Shown: positions 24,060 through 36,130 of the stretch, piece by piece
How positions within the stretch are numbered: position 1 is the first letter of the stretch
How the letters are laid out: the number at the start of each line of letters is the position of its first letter
NCBI GenBank assembly: GCA_030686995.1
Contig: CM060704.1
Coordinates: forward strand, 111,730,542-111,794,541
Direction: 5' to 3'
DNA: 64,000 nucleotides
DNA from: Artemisia argyi
Lineage: Eukaryota > Streptophyta > Magnoliopsida > Asterales > Asteraceae
Program-made: the position numbers and the translations under genes
Notes under the pieces: generated by a model
What the model was told of the DNA's origin: nothing
The model's database searches: none
The model's input: only the letters and a program-made list of their open reading frames with translations

Positions 24060-24586
24060 TGTTGGGATATAAAAGATCAAGGTACTTCTGTATGTCAAAG
24101 TATTGTTGCATGAAGAATAAAGTCAAAGTACTGCTGATGATAAAAGTCAAAGTACTGCTGTTTACTAAAGAATGTTCAAAGTACTTCGAAGGAAACAAGG
24201 ACTTATGTGCAATATTAGTTAAAGGATTAATGTGTAATATTGAACGAATATTCTAGAATTAGTTAGGGATAATGACTTATCGTTCAAGTTATATGTTGTA
24301 AACCGACTTAAGGTTATCTATATAAAGAGCCTTAAGAGGTATTAGTCGATATACGTTTTAGAGTTGTTCAAAGTCGATAATAGTTAGGGATTGTTAGTGA
24401 ATCTGTGTAACAAAGCAGGTTCAAAGTTTGGTTAATATAAAAGTTTTTCTTAAGCTTTGTGTTAGTAGATTCCGCATACTTTACAAGGTTAAACAGTGTT
24501 TCAATATTAATAGTGTTAAGTTTACTTAATATTATTAAACCTTTACAAGCTACAAAGTAGTTTGATCAGAGTACATCGATCCAACA
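24060..24586 (+). repeat. Copia element 5' LTR
   Basis: Starts TGTTGGGATATAAAAGATC and ends GATCCAACA. It contains several copies of the CAAAGTACTGCTG-type motif and a TATATAAAG TATA box near 24319. Confidence 0.92.
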
Positions 24587-24588
24587 AG

Positions 24589-24600
24589 TGGTATCAGAGC
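24589..24600 (+). other. Copia primer binding site
   Basis: TGGTATCAGAGC, the standard plant copia site complementary to initiator tRNA-Met, begins two bases after the 5' LTR. Confidence 0.92.
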
Positions 24601-24664
24601 TTGTGTTGGAAACTCTGATTAAGAAGAAAAACCTTTAAACCAATTTTACTATAAACCCTTCAAG

Positions 24665-27517
24665 ATGTCGACAGAGGCTGCACCTGCTCCATCAATCACT
24701 GCTGTTAGAATTCCAATTGTTAAGAAGGGAGAATATGACTTATGGGCCATGAAGATGAGGCAATACATTGCCATCACAAACCATGCACTATGGGATGTGA
24801 TTGTCAATGGTAACATGCAACTTGAAGAACTAGTGGAGATTCCTGGACAACCAACACCACCTAAACCAACCATACCAGCTGCTACTAAAAGAAATCAAGA
24901 CAAAGCTCTCAACATACTGCTCTCTGCTATTCCTGATGGTCACTTATTAAAGTTTCATGATGCCAAGGATGCCAAACAACTATGGGCTGCAATTAAGAAG
25001 AAGTTTGGAGGTAATGATGCTTCCAAGAAGATGCACAGGAATTTGCTGAAGCAACAATTTGAAACTTTCACTGTTGGTGAAAGAGAAGGTCTTGATTCTG
25101 CTTATGAACGATTCCAAAATCTTCTAAGTATGCTAGAACTATATGATGTTGAGGCATCAGTTGAAGATGCTAATTTGAAGTTCTTGAGAAGTTTGCCATC
25201 AGCATGGCATGTAGTTGCTACTATGATCAGAGGACAACCAGGGCTGGATACAATGGACTTTGATGATCTCTACAACAATCTGAAGGTGTATGAGCATGAG
25301 ATGAATGGTACTACAGGTTCAAGCACACATCAGAAATCCCAAACATTGCTTTTGTCTCTTCTGAAAACAAAAGTAGTACTTCCAACAAAGGTATTGCTTA
25401 TCCTGTCCAAAGTACTGTGACTGAAACTCAGGTTCCACGTACAACAATGGTCACTACCACTTCATCACAATCAATTACTCCCGCCTCAGATGATGTTCTA
25501 TGTTCATTCTTTGCTCAACAAGCATCTCTACCTGTAACCTATCAAGAGGATGTATTGTAAATAGATGATGATGCTTTAGAAGAAATTGATATCAGATGGC
25601 AAGTTGCTATGCTCACTGCAAGGATCAAAAAGTATGTGAATAAGACAGGAAAAGGCATCAATTTCAGAGCTAAACAGGGAATAACATTTGATAAGTCCAA
25701 AATTGAGTGCTTCAATTGTCTAAGGACTGGTCACTTTGCAAGGGAATGCAAATTTGCAAAGTATCAAGCAAACAAGATGATTGAACCACCCAAGCCTGAA
25801 AGAAAATAGATTCCTATTACTGAACTAAAACCAAAAGCTTTGGTTGCTCAAGAGAATCTGTCAGAGATTGATTGGTCCAATGAATTTGATGATGAACCTG
25901 TAACCTATTCAATGGTTGCATTGGAAGACTGGAGCACAGCATTTGATGAAGAGCCTGGATATGCTGCTTTGGAGTCAAGAGATGGTCTAGGAAGCTTTGA
26001 TTGGAGCATGGAGTTTGAAGAAGCACCTGTTCAGCTTGCTATGGTAGCTACTTCACCAAGTTCATCCACTAGCTCTGAGGTATGCTCTAAGTGCAATGAT
26101 ATGTATCAAAAGTTACTTAGTGAATATGTAGCTGAAAGAGATAAATTTCAAAAGGCTAGGGCTGAGATAACTGGCTATCAATTGACTTTAGAATCAATGG
26201 AGGCCAAAATAATTACACATGAAAATAATGAAGTAGCATGGGCTGAAACATATAAGCAACAGGAATACCTAGTTAAGTTGAGTGAATGGAAACTAGGATG
26301 TAAGGTGTCTGAACTAGAGAAAGTGACTGCTGAGAGAGATAAGTTATTAGAAAAACTTGTTGTTTGGAATGAATCAGGTCTGTCACATGTTCAATTTGTT
26401 GAAAAGCAAAGAACATCAAACATTAAAACTGGCCTAGGTTATGATAATGATAGCAATGAAGGCATTCCATTTAAGGGTAAAGAACTAAATCTTACAGTAG
26501 ATACCTCCACTAGTGATGAAGAGTTCATAAGTTTAGATGAAAACACTTCTAGTGATGAGGAATACCCTAGTCCAACACCTCCTGAATTTAAGAAAGACAA
26601 GGGATATAATGCAGTTCCTAATCCTCCAGGTAGCTTTCAACCACTTGGAAAAGATGTTTCTTGTTATGGGGTAGATAATCTAGAGTTTAGGAAAAAGCTT
26701 AAAAGTCAATCTAATCCTGAAACTTTAGAAAAATCTGTTGAAGCACCTAAGGTTGATGAGAAAAAGTTTTCGAAACAAGCAGTACCTTCAAACACTTTTC
26801 AAAGTACTGCTGATCACTCAGCAGTACCTCCAAGAAAATACTTTCAAAATACTGCTAATTTTAGAAAACCTTATGGAAAGGGATTTGGGGATATCGGTCC
26901 AAAAGTCTGTTATGTATGTTATAGTCCTCATCATTTGATTAAAGACTGTGATTATCATTCAGAATACTTAAGTAAATATCCAAAGACCAGAACTGCACAA
27001 CCAAGTCATAGGGAGAATAAGCCAAGGGACAACAAACCAGTTTGGAATTATACAAATAGGGTTAACCATAGTAATTTCTCAAAAGACTATAGGTACCCTC
27101 ATCAGAAAAGATCATACTCCAAACCCTCAGTACCTTCACAAAGTACTGATAGAAAGTTCCCTAACCAAGATGCTTCTAGCAAACACTCAAGTGTAAGACC
27201 TAGGAGATTCAACTACTACAAACCTAGAAGGCCTTATAACACAAGAAAAGATGCTAGAACACAGAGCCCAACTCCTAAAGTTACAACTAAATGGGTTAAG
27301 AAAGAAAGTACTGCTGGGGAAGAACCAGTACTTTCAGAGGTTAAGGGTGAAAAGGGGAAAATTAATCATGATAAACCAACAGTTTTGGAAACAAAAACCT
27401 TAATTCTTGATCATGTTTTCAAAAGACAGTGGTGATTACATACTCAAAGAATTTGAGTATGTCACTCCACAAGGGGAACACAAGTCAGTAATGGCTTGGG
27501 TTCCTAAAAATAACTAA
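24665..27517 (+). pseudogene. gag: Copia gag with two zinc knuckles, frameshifted
   Basis: Starts MSTEAAPAPSITAVRIPIV at 24665. The N-terminal third is the copia gag capsid region (EYDLWAMKMRQYIA, LWAAIKKKFGGND, LEDANLKFL-like blocks). A shift near 25330 moves the reading to the next frame, with TAA at 25556 and TAG at 25807. That frame holds a first CCHC knuckle (CFNCLRTGHFAREC, about 25708), an acidic DWSNEFDDEP-type repeat (25860-26020), a long coiled-coil region (26080-26370) and a second CCHC knuckle (CYVCYSPHHLIKDC, about 26908). A compensating shift near 27428 returns to the first frame, ending AWVPKNN and TAA at 27515. The role is particle assembly and RNA packaging. A gag stop followed by pol in another frame resembles Sirevirus organisation. 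Confidence 0.82.
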
Positions 27518-27525
27518 CCTTTTTC

Positions 27526-30500
27526 ATGTGTATGCAGGGCAACCCAGAAAAGGAGCTTAAAGATCATCTTATTGTAGATAGTGGTTGCTCTGGAAGTACG
27601 ACAGGAGAAAAGGAGCTCTTGTCAGATTTTAAAGCTTTTGGAGGAAAAGTTGCATTTGGGAATGATCCTGATGGAGGAAGAATAACTGGCAAAGGAACTA
27701 TCAAGGCAGGAAACATTGATTTTGAGGATGTTAGATATGTGAAGGAGCTCAAATTCAATCTTTTGTCAGTCTCTCAGATTTGTGATAAGAAGTACCATGT
27801 GTTATTTTTTGACACAGAATGTCTTATACTTTCTCCTGATTTTAAGTTAGAAGATAGAAACTTGGTGATGCTGAGAGCACCAAGAACTAATGATGTGTAC
27901 ATCATAGATTTAAATAATGTCAATTCTGCTGAAAGAGCAACATGTTTGATTGCAAGAGCAACAATGGAAGAAGCACATCAATGGCACAGAAGATTGAGGC
28001 ATGTAAATTTCAAGAACATCAATAAGCTGGTCAAAGGAAATTTAGTTAGAGGTTTACCTTCTAAAACATTCAAGAATGATCACTCATGTCTTGCTTGTAA
28101 GAAGGGTAAATAGCACAAGGCTTCCTGTAAGAAGATTGGTGATAAAACCATTAGAGAGCCTTTGGAATTGCTGCACATGGATATGTTTGGACCTGATTCT
28201 GTTGTTAGCCTGAACAAAAAGAAGTACTGCTTGGTTGTAACAGATGACTGTAGCAGATTTAGTTGGGTCTTTTTCTTATGCTTCAAAGATGAAACTTTTG
28301 ATGCTATTCATGATCTTATAATAGCACTTGAAAATCAGTTAAGACTCAAGGTTAGAGGAATTAGATGTGATAATGGGACTGAGTTCAAGAATCAGCTAAT
28401 GGATGACTTTTGTGCCAAGAAAAGAATTAAAAGAGAGTTTAGTATTGCTAGAACTCCTCAGCAAAATGGAGTTGCAGAAAGATAGAATAGAACTCTTATA
28501 GAAGCAGCAAGAACAATGCTTGCAGACTCTCTATTACCTGTTCAATTCTGGGCTGAGGCTGTAAGTACTGCTTGTTATGTGTTGAACAGAGTATCGGTGA
28601 CAAAACCTCAAATGAAGACACCTTATGAGTTACTCATGGGAAAGAAGCCTAGCATCAAGTTTATGAAACCCTTTGGATGTCCCCTAACCATTTTAAACAC
28701 TGCTCATAATTTGGGCAAATTTGATGGGAAGTCAGATGAAGGATATTTATTGGGATATTGTACTAATAGCAAAGGATTCAGAGTGTACAACAGGGCTACC
28801 AAAAAGGTTCAAGAATGTCTTCATGTTGATTTTCTAGAAGAGCAAGAAAATTCTAAAGGTAAAGGTCCTGATTGGATGTTTGATCTTGATTTAATGTCTT
28901 CATCAATGAATTATGTACCTGTAAGGGAAGAAAATCAAGCTGCTCCCACTGAAGAAGAAGCACAGTACATTGTTCATGATGTTAATTTAAGATCTGAAGT
29001 TGAGCCAAATGATAATGCCAATGATGAGAAGAAGAGTACTTCTGAGCCTCAAGGTACTGCTGAACCTAACAGTACTGTTGATCCTCAAAGTACTGTTCCA
29101 CCATAGATACCAGTATCTGATGAAGATCAAGCCATTCAAGATGAACTTAGTAGGATGCTTTTTCAAGAAACAATGGCTAAGTCTTATGAAGATGAACAAA
29201 GGAGAGCTTATGAAGCAGAAAAGAAGAAGGCTAAAGGCACTGACAGTACTTTACCCCAAAGTGCTGCTAATCCATTTGAAAGTACTTTTCAACCTTTAGA
29301 TACTTCAAATTGGATAAATACTGATGCTGTGAATGATTCTAATATGCCTAACTTAGAAGATACTAATGATTTGAATGATCCGAACAAGATTACCTTAGAA
29401 GACACTGATGATGAATTGGATCAAGAAGGCATTTTCTCAGATTCTAATGAAGATCCTGAATTAACTAATTTGGAAGATAATCTTGAAGACTCACCAACTC
29501 CTACTCTCATAATTCACAAAACTCATCCTGTTACCAACATAATTGGACCCTCAGCTTCAGGAGTGCTCACAAGTACTAAGGCTAAGAATATGTCTCAACA
29601 ACATACTTCTTTACTTAGTTTTATCTACAAACAAAACAGGGTGAATCACAAGGATCAGAAGTTGTGTTTATTTGCTTGTTTTCTATCTCAAGAAGAGCCA
29701 AAGAATATCAAACAAGCATTAGCCAAGGAGAGTTGGGTGGAAGCTATGCAAGAAGAACTCTTACAGTTTAAACTTCAAGAAGTATGGGTATTATGTGATT
29801 TACCTGATGGTAAGAGACTGATTGGAACAAAATGGGTCTTCAGGGTAAAAAGAGATGAAAGAGGGAATGTTATCAAGAATAAGGCAAGGTTAGTGGCTCA
29901 CGGATATAGACAGGAAGAAGGAGTAGACTATGATGAAGTCTTTGCTCCTGTGGCAAGGATTGAAGCCATCAGGCTATTTTTGGCTTTTGCATCCTATATG
30001 GGATTTCTTGTATACCAAATGGATGTTAAAAGTGCTTTTCTATATGGCAAAATTACAGAAGAAGTTTATGTCAAACAGCCTCCTGGTTTTGAAGATCCTG
30101 CACACCCAAACAAAGTCAACAAGGTTATCAAGGCTCTGTATGGCCTTCATCAAGCTCCAAGAGCCTGGTATGAAAGACTTTCCAACTTTCTATTACAACA
30201 TGGTTATTGGAGAGGAGCTATTGACAAGACTTTGTTTATCAAAAGAGATAAGAAGGATATCATGCTTGTCCAAGTGTATGTAGATGATATTATTTTTGGT
30301 GCTACTAAGCAATCTATGGTGAAGGAATTTGAAGATCTTATGCAGAAAGAGTTTCAGATGAGTTCAATGGGAGAATTAACATTCTTCTTGGGACTTCAAG
30401 TGCAACAGTCAAGCAGTGGAATATATATTTGTCAAGATAAGTATGTTGCAGATATTCTTAAGAGATTCAATTTCACAACTGTTAAGCCTACATCTACACC

Positions 30501-31218
30501 AGTGGATACTAACAAACCTTTGGGAAAAGATGAAGAAGGAGAAGATGTTGATGTCACATTATACAGGTCTATGATTGGCTGTCTCATGTATCTAACTGCA
30601 TCAAGACCTGATATTACTTTTGCTGTGTGTTTATGTGCAAGACATCAAGTTCATCCAAAGGTATCTCACTTAAATGTTGTCAAGAGGATTTTCAGGTACC
30701 TTAGGCAACAACCTAAGCTAGGATTATGGTATCCTAGGGACTCACCTTTTCATCTACAAGCCTTTTCAGACAGTGATTATGCTGGAGATAACTATGACAG
30801 AAGATCCACAACTGGAGGATGCCAGTATCTTGGAAGCAGATTAGTCTCATGGAAATGTAAGAAGCAAACAATTGCAGCAACCTCTTCCACAGAAGCAGAG
30901 TATGTAGCTGCTGCAAGTTGTTGTGCACAAGTACTTTGGTTGCAAAATCAGCTTTTGGATTATGGATTCAACTTCAAGAATACTCCTATCAACATTGATA
31001 ATGAGAGTACTATCTGTATTGTGAAGAATCCAGTTTATCATTCCAAGACCAAGCACATTCAGATTAGGCATCATTTTATTAGAGATTGCTATGAGCACAG
31101 GCTTATCAATGTGGTTAAAGTTCATACTGATGATAATGTAGCAGACCTACTCACAAAGGGCTTTGATGTTTCAAGATTTACTTTTTTAGTTGTGAGTATT
31201 GGCATGATTAATATGTAA
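27526..31218 (+). pseudogene. pol: Copia pol: protease, integrase, reverse transcriptase, RNase H (three amber codons)
   Basis: All domains lie in one frame. The protease has IVDSGCSGSTTG (about 27571). The integrase has the H-H-C-C zinc region (HQWHRRLRH to CLACKKGK, ending near 28110) and a D-D-E core with MDMFGP, RCDNGTEF and QQNGVAER. The reverse transcriptase has QMDVKSAFLYG (about 30018) and the catalytic YVDD (about 30277). The RNase H has SDSDYAGD and SSTEAEYVA. The frame is interrupted by TAG at 28111, 28483 and 29104 and by nothing else, so only a few changes separate it from an open frame. Catalytic residues look intact, in contrast to the Athila-like copy. The region 28860-29700, between integrase and RT, is acidic, repetitive and rich in the AGTACT-containing motif. 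Confidence 0.87.
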
Positions 31219-31422
31219 GGTATTTTTTAGGGGAGGCATTAGTAGTTAGTAGTTAGTCATTATTTGAGGGGAGGCTACATGTATCATTCCAAAGAAAAGT
31301 TTTTTATTCATCATTCATAAAAGAGTTACATCAAGATCCATCTTAACTAAGTTGGTACACAGACTCAGACAAGATAAGACAAACAAACAACTACCACAAC
31401 CTACTACCAAGCTCCACACAAC

Positions 31423-31875
31423 CTACTCCATAGGTCTTTTTCCCTTGCCCTCATAGCTCTGCTTTCCCTTCTGAGCAATCTTTCTTTTGTCATCAAAAGA
31501 AGCTTGCTTTCTTGGGCAAGCCAGGCCAAGAACTTGCTTGGGTGGTTTCTCTTTCCTTGGAGCAGGCCACTTCATGTTCTGTATTGCTGATTCCAGGGCT
31601 TGAGTTAAAACATGTGGAAGCTCATTAGCCAGAGATGAACCAGGGACAAACTTTTTCTTCTTGGGCTTTTTGTTGGTAGTGCTGGCTGCATCAGTTATGG
31701 AAGAGTTTGCAACACTCACTGATGAGGATGATTCATGGGGCCTCATAAACTCTACATGGGGAGGAAAGTAATCCAACCATCCTGGATCATCAAACTCAGA
31801 GTCAGTGTAGTAGCTTATTTCTGAATTAGAGTCAGAGGAGATGTTCACCACAGGATTATGACTCATTGTTTTCAC
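31423..31875 (-). CDS. Antisense ORF of unknown function in the copia 3' region
   Basis: This is a 150-codon minus-strand frame from ATG at 31875 to 31423, opposite to gag and pol. The protein begins MKTMSHNPVVNISSDSNSEI and has an acidic N-terminal part (SYYTDSEFDDPGWLDYF), then a basic KKPKKKKF nuclear-signal-like patch, and ends KGKQSYEGKGKRPME. I see no domain I can name. It is uninterrupted although gag, pol and the sense 3' ORF all carry stops, which suggests either selection or chance. Antisense ORFs are known between pol and LTR in some other plant LTR elements. Confidence 0.45.
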   Translation of the reverse strand: MKTMSHNPVVNISSDSNSEISYYTDSEFDDPGWLDYFPPHVEFMRPHESSSSVSVANSSITDAASTTNKKPKKKKFVPGSSLANELPHVLTQALESAIQNMKWPAPRKEKPPKQVLGLACPRKQASFDDKRKIAQKGKQSYEGKGKRPME

Positions 31876-32413
31876 TAGTTTTTGTGTTCTGATAATGAAG
31901 GAAGAGATGAATGCATTTTGTTGTTGGTAAAGTTGCTTTTATTGGCAAAGTAAAGGTATATGGTCATTAAATGAAGTGTATTAAAGTTCACTTACCATGG
32001 TAGCTTTGGGAATTAATTTGGGGAGATAGTCATTACTCAGGGTTGACTTTCAAAGATATTTTGGTCAAACAGTCAACTCTCAAGATATTTTGCTTGGGAA
32101 GTACTTTGGTCAACATACTGTTTGGGTTTAAAACTGAAGGTACTGCTCCATACTTTATGGAACGTACTGCTTGGTGATATAAAGGGTACGCTGACGTGTC
32201 AGATACTGTTGCAACGGTCAGATTTGCGGGTAACAAACTTTCAAAAGATATGGGGATAATCACTTCCAAAAATAACAGTAAACTTATTTATTAACCGTGA
32301 TTTTTTGTATTTTATCCTTATATATCTCATATCTTTTCTTATTTATTCACTCGTACCTATTCACCATTCATATTATTCACCGATTACAACTATTCTCTCT
32401 AAACCTAATCACA

Positions 32414-35239
32414 ATGGCACATCGTCCAACCAACACCAAACACAACATGATAGCCAATCTTGAGAAAACTCAACATAACCTTGATTTTCATGGGATTATT
32501 GATTTTCTCACTGGAACCACCATCTGTTACTCAATCTTAGTCAACCCAGAGATAATTGGACCTTGGATACATGAGTTTTGGGATACAGCAAGGTCAGAGG
32601 TTGAAGATGAAGAAGATATTATACATGCTACAGTTGCTGGGAGAGCTATTCGTGTAACAGAAGCAACAATCAGAGAGGCTCTGTTGTTTGAAGATGAAGG
32701 AGGCTCTGTTTTGTTTGCTAAACAAGAGATTTGGAATACACTTAGAGACATTGGGTATGAAGGACCATTGAATAAGCTTACTTTTCAGAAAGCCATGGTT
32801 AGTCCTCATTGGAAGTTTTTTATTCATGTTTTACTTCATTGTTTAAGTCCAACGAGTACTGCTTGGGATCAATTTAGTCATTCCATAACTTCTGCATTTG
32901 TTGGCCTTATTACCAATCAACCCTTCAATTTCTCATACATGATCCTTGAAGGTATGCTCACACATATTAAGGCTGGCAAACCTTTTCGAATGTATCCTAG
33001 ATTTGTTCAACTTCTCTTAGAGAATCCATTAGATGGGATACCAAAACCTCAGGATTATGTACCCACAATTAGGATGCCACCTAAAGTGTTCACTTTTATG
33101 TCTCATAAGGGAGTAAATTTTTCGGGTAGGAATACACCTCTCAATGCTTATATGTTAGAGGTAGCTCAAGCTGTTAGGGATGAGGATGACAATAGTGGTT
33201 CTGCACATTCTAATAATGCTGATCAATCTGATTATGCTGAGCATTCTGCATCAGTACATACTCCTACACCATCTATTGTTTCACCTCAGCATGATGTTTC
33301 TAGTGAAAGGATTTCCTTGGATAAATCTGTTTCTGCTAAAGGTACATCTTCACAAAGTACTTCTTCTAAAGGTACTGCTTCAGAGCATACACAAGTACCT
33401 ACTCCCAATGATTATACTTCCACAGGTGGGATTCAAACACCTGGAGGAGATGAGGGGGTTGAAGGTGCTATGAGTACTTATGCTTTGACTAAAGAATTGG
33501 AGAAGATGCAGACAACTGTTAATGCTCAAGCTGCAGAAATCAAGAAGTTAAGAAAGAAGTTCAGAAGGTTGAAGAAGTTTGTCTGGCCTCTTGTTCAGAA
33601 TTTTAGGCTTTATGTGAAGGAAAAGAAACAGTCTCAGAAGCCAAAGTCTAAATCTTCAAAGAAGACTTCTAAATCCAAGAGGAGGCATAGGAAGTCATCA
33701 TCTATCAAATTGGGGAGGAATCAAGATGATAATTTGGATAGAGATGATGCTGAGATTAAATATTCAGAAGATGCTCATCTTTGGCAATATCCAGAAAGTC
33801 CAAAGTCTCCAAAGACTTTTGTGCCAGAGAAACAAGTTGAAGAAGATGCAAATATTGTTGAGCAGGATGTTGATGCACAGAATATTCAAAGTACTCAAAC
33901 TCAAAGTGCTGGTGTTCAAAGTACTGCTGTAGAAAACATAGATCTGCAAGGTACTGCTGAGCAAGGTACTTCTACTATGAATATTGATGAAAGTGGAGTT
34001 ATTGCAGCTGGACCTTCTACAATAAATTATGAAGATGAAGCTGGTCCTTCTACTTTTATACAGCAAGAAGAAGTTAAGGTGCATACTGCAAGTGATGATG
34101 AAACAATTGCTCAGATTATGATGAATTTGAATAGATCTACTGGAGGAATACATATTTTTGAGCCTGCACAACAAGATGCTGAAAGTACTTCTGAATATGA
34201 AGAGCTAGATCCCAAAGATAAAGGGAAAGGGATCATGAAGCAGAAAGATATTAAGAAGTAAATGAAGAAATTTACTCTTGCTCAGATCAGAGAATTAAAG
34301 ATTGCAGAGGATGCAGAGGTTGCTAGAAAGCAACAAGCTGAGTATGATGCTGAGTATTTAGCAGAAGTTAGTAGGCCAATTACAAAGAAGCCAATGACTA
34401 TTGCTCAGGAAAGGAACTGGATGATAAGTTTCTTGAAAAGAAGAGGATACAAAAACTTACACAAAATGAGGTATCCAGAAGTGAAAGCTCTGTGAGATAA
34501 AGTACAAGAAGATATCAGGAAGGAAGTAGAAAACTTTGTACCCATGGAAGTTGAAAGAAAGAAGAAGTTAAAAGATATTAGAAAGGAACAGGATGAGGAA
34601 AGAAGATTGAAAAGAAAGAAAGTAGTTCAAGATGATCAACTGTCAAAAAGACTGAAGATGATTCATGAAGATACAGTTGATGAACTTAGAAACTATTTCA
34701 GAGTAGTAGATTTTGAGAATAAGAAGATTGAAGATTCTGGAAAGAAGTCCAAGATAATCTCATTCTCTGTGGTTGAATCAAAAGAAGGAAACTATCTTAT
34801 GTTCAACAGAGAAGATGAAAGCTTCACAGTATTCAGCATGCTATGGGATGTTTTGCATTTTATCACAAGAGCAGATCTCTATGACTTATATATGCAAGTG
34901 CAGATATACTATGCAGAGATTGAAGCATCAGGAGTTGGATTAATTTTGCTTGAAGACTTAATTACCATCTGGGAAACTGAAGAAACAAGTGTTGATCCTC
35001 TGTGGAATGATCAAGAGAATTGAGAAATCACAAGATGGAGATTCTTTGAGTCATCAGGAGTTCATGCACTAGAGATGGAAGATGGTACCATGATTCATAT
35101 GCTTGCTGAGAGGAGATATCCATTGATTAGAGAAATTATGCTCAGAATACTGGATCATGGAATGGAACTTGAAGATGAATCTGAGGTAGCTTTGGATGTT
35201 ATCAAGCTATTTATCAGATGGACCAAGTCTGAAGAGTAA
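32414..35239 (+). pseudogene. Copia accessory 3' ORF (env position), 942 codons with three internal stops
   Basis: ATG at 32414 (CACAATGGC context) is followed by a single reading frame to TAA at 35237, interrupted only by TAA at 34259, TGA at 34493 and TGA at 35021. The N-terminal domain (about residues 1-260) contains GIIDFLTGTTICYSILVNPE, VTEATIREALLFEDEGG, FFIHVLLHCLSPTSTAWD and TNQPFNFSYMILEGML. It is followed by a Ser/Thr-rich low-complexity region, a coiled coil (ELEKMQTTVNAQAAEIKKLR), a Lys/Arg/Ser-rich basic patch, an acidic repetitive zone, a second charged helical region and a globular-looking C-terminal part (SKIISFSVVESKEGNYLMF, WRFFESSGVHALEMEDG). I recall similar proteins being common, under misleading names, in Asteraceae annotations. 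No transmembrane segment or signal peptide is evident, so calling it an envelope would be unsupported. Function unknown. Confidence 0.75.
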
Positions 35240-36130
35240 TATTGCAAAATACTGGTATGATTTGTTTTGTATAATAAGCATTTTTCAAAGTACTGCAAAG
35301 TCAAACAGTACTTTATCAAAGTACTGCTTGCTGATATAAACCAGTATAAGTCCTTTAAAATAAAATAAAAAGTTTTGATGTTTAAAAGAGAAGTAAAAGG
35401 ATTTGAAAAGAAACACATGGTGTTAGTATTTATACTGCACAACAAATGGTAATCAACTCACCATGTTTAACAGACAAGAAAGAGTTTGACTCATCATGAG
35501 GGTACGGCTCTGATGTGATAATCAAATCCGTTTTTAGTTGACAATTTACTAAAAATTGTATGGTTTCAACTCACCATATCTTTATAAGTGAAGAGTTGGC
35601 TAGCCCACAAGGAAAAATGGTTTGTGGTAAAGGCTGTGGAAAATCCATTTTTGGTAATTAGTTCACCATGGTTGATATCAAAGAACTAACTAGTCCAAAA
35701 GCAAACGGCTATTGGTAAAGACTACTCAAATCCGATGATAGCTGATGATTTGCTAAAAATCATGAGGTTATCAATGTACCATGGTTGTTCTAACCTAAAA
35801 CATTAGCTACTCCAGAGTTAATGGCTTTGGTAAAGAGACATCAAAATCCATTAATTTTCAATGATTCACCTCTCACAGGAGTTAACACACCTGGAAGTGA
35901 TGAGAATAGTATGAAACTTTCAAAGATTTGATGGCTATTGTACCAAAATGTTGTTGAGTAGCTGAGGAGATTTATTGCAAGAGAAGATGCTGATAAAGAG
36001 TACTTTGACACATGACAGATAGAAGATAAAGAGATAAAGAAACAATCTTTCTGAATGATTAAAGATTCTGAAGATAAAAATAACAAAGAAACTTGAAATC
36101 AAGCAAGTGGAGTTCAAGTTAGGGGAGGAT
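35240..36130 (+). other. Copia 3' untranslated region with repeat block shared with the Athila-like element, and polypurine tract
   Basis: From about 35500 to 35860 the sequence has degenerate units (AGTCCAAAAGCAAACGGCTA, TTGGTAAAGAC, TCAAATCCGATGATAGCTGA) collinear with 13985-14330 of the gypsy element. The motif CAAAGTACTG recurs at 35284-35330. The purine-rich AGGGGAGGAT at 36121-36130 precedes the 3' LTR and is the likely plus-strand primer. Confidence 0.7.
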
